41,378 nt of DNA from Rubrivivax sp. GTDB lineage: Bacteria > Pseudomonadota > Gammaproteobacteria > Burkholderiales > Burkholderiaceae_C. Below are positions 35,699 through 41,378 of this stretch, one piece after another (position 1 is the stretch's first letter; every line of letters begins with the position of its first letter). The stretch is taken from contig JAHBZS010000043.1 in assembly GCA_019635285.1 (NCBI GenBank), positions 1-41,378 of the forward strand. The letters are read 5' to 3'. The notes below the pieces were generated by a model. The model was not told the origin of the DNA, did not search any database, and worked only from the letters and a program-made list of their open reading frames with translations. Made by a program: the position numbers and the translations under genes.

Positions 35699-37149
35699 CG
35701 GGCCCGGATGCCGTCTTCGATGCGCTGCATGACGAAATCGAAGAAGGGGTTGGACGACATGCGCGCCAGCGAATCGATGCTGACCACCAGGATGCCGCGT
35801 TCGCCGCGCGTGGCCATGGCGCCCAGGTTGGCGCCGTAGTCCTCGCTCAGGTCGGGCTGCAGGCCGTACAGCGGGTCGCTCAACGGGAAGGGAATCGCCA
35901 GGTGCGACAGCGAGAACACGCCGGGCGGGAAGGCCACGCCCAGCTCCTGCAGCGTCTCGGTGGTGGCGCCGGCCTCGGTGGTGCGGGCCACCACCTGGTC
36001 GCTCTGCCGGCTGACGTTGGTGACCAGCGTGCTGCGGAAATTGCGCGGCGGCTCGGGCAGCAGGCGCGCCACCGCGGTGTCGGTGCCGGCGCGCAGCAGC
36101 GGTCCGAAGCGGGCGTTGCGGTTCAGGTCGAAGAGCACCAGCTCGCTGCCGTTGGCCGGCAGCTTGGCATACAGCGCGGTGACGATGGCCCGTGTGCTGA
36201 CGGTGAAGTCCACCACCGACTGGAAGGTCAGCACCGGCGGCAGGCCCTTCAGGTTGTCCTCGCGCGCATGGCGGTCGATCTGCGCCTGCAACCGCCGCGC
36301 CACCAGCGAGGACTGGCGCGCGCCGTTGACCGGGAAGCTGTTGTACTTGAAGGGGTTGAACTCCGGCACGATGCCCAGCCACGCCGCCTTGTCGAAGGCC
36401 GGGAAGAAGGCCGGCCAGCCGAACACGCCGGCAAAGCGCGCCATGCTGGTGATGCCGATCATCGGCGCGAACAGCACGATGCGTTCCGGCCTGGCCAGCT
36501 GCGCATCGTCGAGCACGTCCAGCGCGTACTTCATGGCCAGCGCGCCGCCGTTGGAGAAGCCGACGATGTGCAGCGGCGCCGGCGCCGGCGCCAGGCGCCG
36601 CGCCTCGCGCACCGCCAGGTGCGTGGCCGCCATCCACTGCTCCCATTCGACCTTGCTCAGGCCGGCCGGCACGGTGCCGTGGCCGGGCAGCCGGATGGCC
36701 AGCGCCACATAGCCGTCCTGCACGTAGCGCCGCGCCACGTGGCGCAGGCTGTAGGGCGAATCGGTCAGGCCGTGCAGCAGCACCACCGCGCCCACCGGCG
36801 TGCCCTGCGGCCGCAGCACGTAGGAGCGGTTCCAGTCCTGCGCGAAGCGGCCGGGGTAGATGGGGCTGCCGCTGTAGTAGCGGTTGGAGTCGATGCGGTC
36901 TTCGGGATCCAACCGGTCGGTGACCTCGGCGCGCACCTGCTCGAAGAGCTTGTTCTCGACGTCCAGGTAGCCGGCCCAGTCGAGCTGGGCGATCCGCGCC
37001 GCCGAGGCCTCGTCCGGCACGAAGGTATGCCAGCGCGCCAGGTGCGGCGCACGCAGGGCGTCGTAGGCCCGCCAGGCCAGCAGCGCCAGGAACAGCGCCG
37101 CGACCACGGCCAGCGCGCGCTTCAGCACCTTGACGGCGGTCCTCTTCAT
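35695..37149 (-). CDS. Membrane-anchored alpha/beta-hydrolase
   Basis: 484 residues. A single hydrophobic helix near residues 10-28 anchors or exports it. The hydrolase core has VVLLHGLTDSPYSLR (oxyanion region), LPGHGTVP, and nucleophile Ser in GFSNGGALA. The final part includes SLSHLAIPFP, whose His is a candidate for the triad. A long insertion (about 240-330) separates core strands. ATG 37149 is preceded by AGGTGGA. It is coupled to the amidohydrolase gene by an ATGA overlap, suggesting an ester or lactone cleaved in the periplasm before further attack. It diverges from the GNAT gene. Confidence 0.82.
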   Translation of the reverse strand: MKRTAVKVLKRALAVVAALFLALLAWRAYDALRAPHLARWHTFVPDEASAARIAQLDWAGYLDVENKLFEQVRAEVTDRLDPEDRIDSNRYYSGSPIYPGRFAQDWNRSYVLRPQGTPVGAVVLLHGLTDSPYSLRHVARRYVQDGYVALAIRLPGHGTVPAGLSKVEWEQWMAATHLAVREARRLAPAPAPLHIVGFSNGGALAMKYALDVLDDAQLARPERIVLFAPMIGITSMARFAGVFGWPAFFPAFDKAAWLGIVPEFNPFKYNSFPVNGARQSSLVARRLQAQIDRHAREDNLKGLPPVLTFQSVVDFTVSTRAIVTALYAKLPANGSELVLFDLNRNARFGPLLRAGTDTAVARLLPEPPRNFRSTLVTNVSRQSDQVVARTTEAGATTETLQELGVAFPPGVFSLSHLAIPFPLSDPLYGLQPDLSEDYGANLGAMATRGERGILVVSIDSLARMSSNPFFDFVMQRIEDGIRAR

Positions 37150-37237
37150 CGTTCCACCTGCCATGCGCACCGGGCGCGATGCGCGGCATCATAAGCGGCG
37201 GCATCGGCAACAATGGCGCGCAGAAGGAGACCACCGC

Positions 37238-37684
37238 ATGCCGACGATCCGCGTCCGCGCCGCGCGCGACGATGAGTACGCCACCTGGATGCCGCTGTGG
37301 CGCGGCTACCAGGCCTTCTACAAGGTGGACATCGCCGAGGACGTGAGCCGCAGCACCTGGCAGCGCTTCTTCGACCCGGCCGAGCCGATGCATTGCGACC
37401 TGGTCGAGGTGGACGGCGTGGTGCGCGGCCTGGTGCACAGCATCGACCACCGCAGCTGCTGGATGAAGGAGTATTCCTGCTACCTGCAGGACCTGTTCGT
37501 CGACCCCGCGTGCCGCGGCCAGGGGCTCGGCCGCAAGCTCATCGAACACGTCTACGCGCAGGCCAAGGCGCGCGGCTGCGCGCGCGTGCACTGGCTGACC
37601 CACGAGACCAACACCGACGCCATGAAGCTCTACGACCGCATCGCCGACAAGCCCGGCTTCGTGCAGTACCGCAAGGCGCTTTGA
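37238..37684 (+). CDS. GNAT-family N-acetyltransferase
   Basis: 148 residues, a full GNAT domain. The acetyl-CoA-binding motif A is LQDLFVDPACRGQGLGRKLI (the R/Q-x-x-G-x-G/A core is RGQGLG). HWLTHETNTDAMKLYDRIA is the motif-B region with the usual Tyr. It acetylates an amine of a small molecule or protein; the target is unknown. AAGGAGA precedes the ATG at spacing 8. The ABC permease gene begins 5 nt after its stop, so they share an mRNA. Confidence 0.92.
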   Translation: MPTIRVRAARDDEYATWMPLWRGYQAFYKVDIAEDVSRSTWQRFFDPAEPMHCDLVEVDGVVRGLVHSIDHRSCWMKEYSCYLQDLFVDPACRGQGLGRKLIEHVYAQAKARGCARVHWLTHETNTDAMKLYDRIADKPGFVQYRKAL

Positions 37685-37689
37685 CGGCC

Positions 37690-38529
37690 ATGTCGACGGC
37701 CATGTGGCAACGCCTGAAGCCCCGGCCCGGCAACCTGCGCATTTGGCAGGCCGGCCTGCTGCTGGCGCTGCTGGCCTTCTGGCACGTGATGACGGCGCCG
37801 GGGCTGCTGCCGAACTTCATGTTCGACAACGACCGGCAGGCGGCCTTCTTCTTCGGCCAGCCGGCGGTGGTGGCGCAGCGCATCTGGGCCTGGTTCGTCA
37901 GCGACGCCGACATCTACCGCCACCTGGGCGTGACGCTGACCGAAACCCTGCTGGCCTTTGCCATCGGCTCGGTGCTGGGGCTGGGCGCGGGCCTGTGGCT
38001 GGCGCTGCAGCCGATGGCCTCGGCGCTGCTGGAGCCCTACATCAAGGCCATGAACTCGATGCCGCGCATCATCCTGGCGCCGATCTTCGCGGTGTGGTTC
38101 GGGCTGGGCATCGGCAGCAAGGTGGCGCTGGGCGTGACGCTGGTGTTCTTCATCGTCTTCTTCAACGTCTACCAGGGCGTGCGCGAGGTCAGCCCGGTGG
38201 TGCTGGCCAACGCGCGCATGCTGGGCGCCAGCCCGCGCCAGTTGCTGCGCCACGTGTACCTGCCCAGCGCGATGGCCTGGGTCTTCAGCTCGCTGCACAA
38301 CAGCGTGGGCCTGGCCTTCGTCGGCGCGGTAGTCGGCGAATACCTGGGCTCCAGCCAGGGCGTGGGCTACCTGATCCTGCAGGCCGAGGGCAGCTTCGAC
38401 ATCAACACGGTGATGGCCGGCATCGTGGTGCTGACGGCCTTTGCGCTGGTGCTCGACGCCGCGGTGACGCGCATCGAGACGCGGCTGATGAAGTGGCAGC
38501 CGAAGAGCGGCGAGACCGAGAAGCTCTGA
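37690..38529 (+). CDS. NitT/TauT-type ABC transporter permease
   Basis: 279 residues with about six membrane helices. The EAA loop that contacts the ATPase reads EVSPVVLANARMLGASPRQLLRHVYLPSA in two adjoining blocks (family core: EAA-x3-G). PSAMAWVFSSLHNSVGLAFVGAVVGEYLG follows, split by the usual turn, as in SsuC/TauC. It should pair with the binding protein at 27220 and ATPase at 32225. ATG 37690 is assigned by position; MWQRL four codons on is an alternative start. It is preceded by a GNAT gene and converges on a DUF3237 gene 10 bp away. Confidence 0.92.
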   Translation: MSTAMWQRLKPRPGNLRIWQAGLLLALLAFWHVMTAPGLLPNFMFDNDRQAAFFFGQPAVVAQRIWAWFVSDADIYRHLGVTLTETLLAFAIGSVLGLGAGLWLALQPMASALLEPYIKAMNSMPRIILAPIFAVWFGLGIGSKVALGVTLVFFIVFFNVYQGVREVSPVVLANARMLGASPRQLLRHVYLPSAMAWVFSSLHNSVGLAFVGAVVGEYLGSSQGVGYLILQAEGSFDINTVMAGIVVLTAFALVLDAAVTRIETRLMKWQPKSGETEKL

Positions 38530-38539
38530 GACCGGCGCC

Positions 38540-39010
38540 TCAGGTCAGCCGGTACAGGTCCAGCCGCACCCAGTTTGCCTCGCGCTGGCCGCAGGCGATG
38601 GCCATCACCTTGTTCAGGTGCGCCCACTGCGACGCGCCGGTGGTGAAGCGAACCAAGGTGCGGAAAAAATACGCGTCGCGCGGCACCACCTCGCCGCGCG
38701 CCAGCCGCGCCATCACCTCCGGCGGGCCGTGGCGCATGCCGTGGCTCTGCACCTCGATCAAAGCGCCGTCGTCGGCACGGATGACGTAGTGCGCGGCCAG
38801 GTCGAGCGCGCCGTCGGCCCGGTTGACCTGCCAGTCGACGCCGCCTTCGACCAGCGTGCCGTTGAGTTCGGGCCCACGCACCGTGCCGCCGCCCAGCGGC
38901 ACATAGCGCCGCTCGCCGTAGGGGCCCGGGCCCAGCGTCACCAGCGGCAGCACCTGGCAATCGATGTGCGTCATCGGCAGCAGCGCGGGCGGGGGCGGCA
39001 GGGTGCTCAT
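38540..39010 (-). CDS. DUF3237 family protein
   Basis: 156 residues forming one DUF3237 beta-barrel. Recognisable blocks are LGPGPYGERRYVPLGGGTVRGPELNG, read in two halves, then GGVDWQ, AHYVIRADDGALIEVQSHGMRHG and DAYFFRTLVRFTTG, ending in WLNKVMAIA-like text (WAHLNKVMAIACG). The molecular function of the family is unknown; members often sit in catabolic loci for aromatic or hydroxylated compounds, as here. It converges on the permease gene. No strong ribosome-binding site was seen before the ATG at 39010. Confidence 0.88.
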   Translation of the reverse strand: MSTLPPPPALLPMTHIDCQVLPLVTLGPGPYGERRYVPLGGGTVRGPELNGTLVEGGVDWQVNRADGALDLAAHYVIRADDGALIEVQSHGMRHGPPEVMARLARGEVVPRDAYFFRTLVRFTTGASQWAHLNKVMAIACGQREANWVRLDLYRLT

Positions 39011-39298
39011 GGGGTCGGGTCTCCGTGGGGGCCGGGCGGGCGCCTTTGAGCGTTGATTGTGACGGCCGGGCGCCGGTCATGAGGCGATGGCTCTTTGGCC
39101 AGGCCGGTCTGCTGCATGAAGGCGCCGTTGTCGCAGTCGGCGGGTGACCAGGGTCCAACGCCATCGGCCGTACCGAAGCGCATGGAATGCCCTTCAATCC
39201 TGTTGATGGGATTGCCGCGCGTCGATGCGCTTTACATCGGCGGCCCGCTGCAACACAAGCAAGCGAGAAGCTTGCTGCTCCCAAAGGGGAAACTCGGA
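39011..39298. other. Intergenic region, lower GC, before the PEP-CTERM leader
   Basis: No gene with coding character was found. The GC content falls compared with the DUF3237 gene. A tight hairpin lies at 39258-39276 and AGGGGA at 39285-39290 serves the leader ORF that follows. No convincing sigma-70 or sigma-54 promoter was recognised. Confidence 0.5.
39258..39276 (+). promoter_or_regulatory. Hairpin in the PEP-CTERM 5' leader
   Basis: AGCAAGC-GAGAA-GCTTGCT, a 7-bp stem. A second GCTTGCT occurs at 39324-39330, so AGCAAGC can pair with either copy. Two mutually exclusive folds are possible, the second of which would enclose the leader ORF. Confidence 0.4.
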
Positions 39299-39334
39299 AT
39301 GGCTCAGATCTTGCATTTATCCCGCTTGCTCTAA
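39299..39334 (+). CDS. Putative 11-codon leader peptide MAQILHLSRLL
   Basis: ATG at 39299 with AGGGGA eight bases upstream; stop TAA at 39332-39334, 11 nt before the PEP-CTERM start. Four of eleven codons are leucine, three of them TTG or TTA, codons rare in the GC-rich genes around it. Translating ribosomes would cover the 5' arm of the hairpin that sequesters the next ribosome-binding site. Confidence 0.45.
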   Translation: MAQILHLSRLL

Positions 39335-39347
39335 AAGGGGGATAAAT
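39315..39347 (+). promoter_or_regulatory. Hairpin sequestering the PEP-CTERM ribosome-binding site
   Basis: Perfect 9-bp arms ATTTATCCC (39315-39323) and GGGATAAAT (39339-39347). The 3' arm covers part of the AAAAGGGGG ribosome-binding site and the first two bases of the ATG at 39346; the 5' arm lies inside the leader ORF. It should block initiation unless the leader is translated or a factor intervenes. Confidence 0.5.
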
Positions 39348-39921
39348 GATCAAGAAGACTTCACGGGCGCTCGGATTGGCCTTGCTTCTGTCCACCGGCG
39401 CCGCGCAAGCCAATCTGGTGACCAATGGCGATTTCGAGACGGGTAGCTTCGCAGGTTGGACGACCAGCATCGACCCGGTCAGCGATGGCGTCGACCCGTG
39501 GGCGCCCCAGGCCGGACGTTACGCCGCCTATTTCGGTAACGCTTTTGGCACGAGCACGATCAGCCAGCAGCTCGCCACCACGGCTGGCAAGACCTACAAC
39601 ATTTCGTTCTGGCTGAGTAGCGAGGCGGACGTGACCGGCGCCAGTGTTCCCAATTCGTTCGAGTTCGACTGGGGTGGTGTCGCGCGGACGAGCCTTTTGA
39701 ACACCCCCGCCTTCGGCTACAGGCAGTATCAGTTCGCGCTGGTCGCGACATCCGCGCTGACCGATCTCACGTTCCGCTTCTCCCACGGGCCCATGTTTTG
39801 GGACCTCGATACCGTGGTCGTCGAGGCGTCAGCGACAGCCGTTCCCGAGCCGGGCTCTCTCGCGCTTGTGTGTCTGGGTGTCGCAGGCCTTGCGGCGGCC
39901 CGCAGGCGCAGGCGGGAGTGA
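39346..39921 (+). CDS. PEP-CTERM sorting-signal exported protein
   Basis: 191 residues. A signal peptide ends at AAQA (about residue 22). The mature part starts LVTNGDFETGSFAGWT, the opening of a jelly-roll carbohydrate-binding-like domain common in PEP-CTERM proteins. The C-terminus is the sorting signal: VPEPGSLAL, a hydrophobic helix and a terminal RRRRR cluster, recognised by exosortase in strains making exopolysaccharide. It should end up in or outside the outer membrane. Its base composition is less GC-rich than that of the catabolic genes. A leader peptide and a hairpin over its ribosome-binding site suggest translational control. Confidence 0.9.
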   Translation: MIKKTSRALGLALLLSTGAAQANLVTNGDFETGSFAGWTTSIDPVSDGVDPWAPQAGRYAAYFGNAFGTSTISQQLATTAGKTYNISFWLSSEADVTGASVPNSFEFDWGGVARTSLLNTPAFGYRQYQFALVATSALTDLTFRFSHGPMFWDLDTVVVEASATAVPEPGSLALVCLGVAGLAAARRRRRE

Positions 39922-39970
39922 GCTCCGGGTGGCGCTGCCCCGCTGGTTGGGTGGCGGCGGTCGATAGGGC

Positions 39971-40591
39971 TCAAGCCTCGCCGACGATGACGCCGTGGGC
40001 GTGGAGCGCAGCCAGCAACGCGTCGAAATCTTGCCGCTCATCATCGAAGTAGATGGTCTTGATGCCCAGCGCCCCGGGAGCCACGAGGTTCTTGCGGCTG
40101 TTGTCGATGAAGATGCATTCGTCCGGGCGCACGCCCAGTCGATGCACGACCTCCAAAAACATCCTGGGACTGTCTTTGCCCGCGCCGATCTCGGCTGAAA
40201 CGGCAATCGGATCGAACAGCGAAGACAGCTTGTGGAGCTTCTTCAGGAGGTCGATCCGGTCCTTCTTGTTGTCGGTGACGATGCCGACCGCGTATCGGGA
40301 TCGAAGCGCCCGGGCGATCTGCAGCATGCGCTGGCTGAGCGGCGTGCTGGCAAAGGCCTCGTGGAGCAGGTCGAGGCTCAGCTGCTGACCGAGATCGCCG
40401 CACAGGCGGTCCCAGACCTGCGCATGGGTGGTTCTGCCGAGCGTCAGGTCGTCGTTGAACCGGCGGAATGCGGATTGAACCCGTGAGAGTTCGATGCCGG
40501 TGCGCTTGCTCAGATAGCGGGTCGTGGTCAGCGACCCTGTCTTGTCGGTCGTCAGAACGCCATCGAAGTCAAACAGGACGGCTTTGACCAA
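39971..40591 (-). CDS. HAD-superfamily hydrolase
   Basis: 206 residues. Motif I is VLFDFDGVL with the nucleophile Asp, motif II lies in GIVTDNKK, motif III Lys is in GAGKDSP, and motif IV is ECIFIDNSRKN. A helical cap sits between motifs I and II (about 20-85), as in phosphoglycolate-phosphatase-like members, so it probably dephosphorylates a small metabolite. The apparent start is TTG at 40591 with a weak AAGG site. A long imperfect hairpin (40615-40669) lies in its 5' region. Lower GC than the catabolic genes; substrate unknown. Confidence 0.88.
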   Translation of the reverse strand: MVKAVLFDFDGVLTTDKTGSLTTTRYLSKRTGIELSRVQSAFRRFNDDLTLGRTTHAQVWDRLCGDLGQQLSLDLLHEAFASTPLSQRMLQIARALRSRYAVGIVTDNKKDRIDLLKKLHKLSSLFDPIAVSAEIGAGKDSPRMFLEVVHRLGVRPDECIFIDNSRKNLVAPGALGIKTIYFDDERQDFDALLAALHAHGVIVGEA

Positions 40592-40825
40592 GGTCGTTCG
40601 CCTTCGCGGCGTCCAGCGCTAAAGCCAAGCGGGCGACCGCGGTGGGACGCCTGGCCCGCCGTTGGCGCTCTGCTTGGGTGAGGGACTAGGCTCCACGATC
40701 CGTGCCCGGGCCAGAACCCTTGCGTTGAAGCTTCTGCACTTCCTGCGGGACGCTGACCAGAACCACGCAGCCTGCGTCCGACCGGGGGCGCGCTGCCTAA
40801 AGGGTCCTTCAAGCGCTCCAAGGAG
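40592..40825. other. Noncoding gap with an imperfect hairpin
   Basis: 234 bp without a credible gene. The best structure is CCAAGCGGGC (40625-40634) pairing with GCCCGC-CG-TTGG (40654-40665), with AGCGC/GCGCT (40615-40619 and about 40665-40669) as a possible outer stem. On the minus strand it precedes the HAD gene and follows the orphan gene, so it may end the latter's transcript. It was compared with integron attC sites and does not match. Confidence 0.35.
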
Positions 40826-41164
40826 CTAAGACTTCGAGTCGGCAAGCGCGAGATACGTACCTGACACCGGCTCGGTGTTTGGGTTGGTTATCTCGATGTC
40901 CGTGCCTCCGATATCGACACATCCACCAAGGTAGATGTTCGTAGCCACATTGCCCCCGCCGCTCGTGTTCGCCCGCACGGCGACGAGACTCTCTGCCGGC
41001 CCCTTCGTATAACAAACCCGCATCAAACGCGCCTCGGGCGCGTGTGCCAGAACGTGGGCCTGCGAGGTGCGTGACGGATCCGAGGGCTTCTTGGGCAAGA
41101 GCCACGGCGCCTCTGACGATTCCACGGTTGCGCCCATGGAAGCTGCTTTGGTTGACGAGGGCAT
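40826..41164 (-). CDS. Orphan protein of unknown function
   Basis: 112 residues, no recognised family. The first 40 residues are polar and Ser/Pro/Lys-rich, without a signal peptide. The rest reads like beta-strands, with two cysteines (VCYTKG and LGGCVDIGG), Asn/Gly-rich turns and a DIEITNPNTEP segment, as in a small beta-sandwich. GGAG eight bases before the ATG at 41164 supports the start. Codon use is less GC-biased than in mmsA upstream. It lies 24 nt after the mmsA stop on the same strand and might be read through from it. Confidence 0.5.
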   Translation of the reverse strand: MPSSTKAASMGATVESSEAPWLLPKKPSDPSRTSQAHVLAHAPEARLMRVCYTKGPAESLVAVRANTSGGGNVATNIYLGGCVDIGGTDIEITNPNTEPVSGTYLALADSKS

Positions 41165-41188
41165 ATGAGCAACTCCGTTGACACATCC

Positions 41189-41378
41189 TCACTTCGCCGT
41201 CGGCATCACGAACTCCGCGCCCTTGGCGATCGTCTCCGGCCAGCGCTGCATCACGCTCTTCTGCTTGGTGTAGAAGCGCACGCCCTCTTCGCCATAGGCA
41301 TGCATGTCGCCGAACAGGCTCTTCTTCCAGCCGCCGAAGCCGTGCCAGGCCATCGGCACGGGGATCGGCACGTTGATG
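41189..41378 (-). CDS. mmsA: Methylmalonate-semialdehyde dehydrogenase, 3' end only
   Basis: Only the last 62 codons are in the window. The text [20 protein letters not shown], then [14 protein letters not shown] and a final QRWPE, is the highly conserved C-terminus of the CoA-acylating aldehyde dehydrogenase MmsA of valine and inositol breakdown. It oxidises methylmalonate or malonate semialdehyde to propionyl- or acetyl-CoA. The GFGGWK loop is the family's substrate-tunnel segment. The N-terminal part, with the catalytic Cys, lies beyond the window edge. Confidence 0.9.
   Translation of the reverse strand, partial: INVPIPVPMAWHGFGGWKKSLFGDMHAYGEEGVRFYTKQKSVMQRWPETIAKGAEFVMPTAK

Noticed and set aside
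34454-37603. A 1049-codon open frame that would fuse the amidohydrolase to a longer N-terminal part
   Set aside because: Before 35698 it runs in a wrong frame through the alpha/beta-hydrolase gene and lacks domain text; the start with a proper signal sequence is 35698.
39095-39334. A 79-codon ORF ending at the leader-peptide stop
   Set aside because: No ribosome-binding site or family text upstream; only the last 11 codons have a proper site and a regulatory context.
39095-39345. A sigma-54 promoter for the PEP-CTERM gene
   Set aside because: The best TTGGC match (about 39100) has the GC element 12 rather than 10 bases after GG, so the required spacing is wrong.
40615-40669. The imperfect hairpin as an integron attC site
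   Set aside because: The core RYYYAAC/GTTRRRY boxes are missing and no integrase gene is seen.

Overview
The window is 41.4 kb of very GC-rich DNA from what looks like a betaproteobacterium of the order Burkholderiales, perhaps near the Rubrivivax/Leptothrix/Piscinibacter or Comamonadaceae groups (inference). The signs are a Bug-type solute receptor, TctBA permease subunits, a PEP-CTERM surface protein, IorAB-type molybdenum hydroxylase subunits, QseBC-like two-component genes, and strong GC bias at third codon positions. No rRNA, tRNA, CRISPR array, insertion sequence or phage gene was found.

Layout. (1) 1-5.9 kb is a small-molecule uptake and catabolism locus. A LysR gene at 921 diverges from a truncated FAD monooxygenase. 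A minus-strand operon runs LysR, ornithine-cyclodeaminase-like, dihydrodipicolinate-synthase-like, Bug receptor. (2) 6.2-7.9 kb holds a lipoprotein and rlpA. (3) 8.05-14.9 kb is a two-gene unit: a stand-alone caspase-fold peptidase, then a 1965-residue protein joining two alpha/beta-hydrolase (lipase-like) domains, a domain resembling the N-terminal part of M17 aminopeptidases, a CHAT peptidase and a helical tail. This is the most unusual part of the window and a candidate proteolysis-lipolysis conflict or cell-death system. (4) 14.9-19.5 kb is a minus-strand set: fadD, then after a strong hairpin a hotdog thioesterase, an outer-membrane protein, an SDR and a 72-residue stand-alone RyR-domain protein. 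(5) 19.6-22.2 kb holds a MarR regulator and tctBA. (6) 22.3-27.2 kb holds a DegP-type protease with four 11-bp-spaced direct repeats in its promoter, a truncated haemoglobin, sodC, a 65-codon remnant of an acyl-CoA synthetase, and a QseBC-like sensor/regulator pair. (7) 27.2-39.0 kb is a catabolic and transport region. Binding protein, ATPase and permease of one NitT/TauT-type ABC importer are scattered over about 11 kb on the plus strand, interleaved with a sterol-desaturase-like hydroxylase, an acyl-CoA dehydrogenase and a GNAT gene. iorAB and an exported hydrolase/amidohydrolase pair lie between them on the minus strand. (8) 39.0-41.2 kb is a stretch of visibly lower GC with a PEP-CTERM protein preceded by an unusual leader, a HAD hydrolase and an orphan gene. 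It ends in the 3' end of mmsA.

How the genes work together. Regions 1, 5 and 7 look like separate uptake-plus-catabolism modules for organic acids or aromatic/N-heterocyclic compounds; the substrates cannot be read from sequence. Region 6 is envelope and oxidative-stress functions, and its degP promoter may be a target of an OmpR-family regulator such as the one encoded 2.7 kb away. The caspase/CHAT unit has its own ribosome-binding sites and no metabolic partner, and it converges on the RyR-domain operon.
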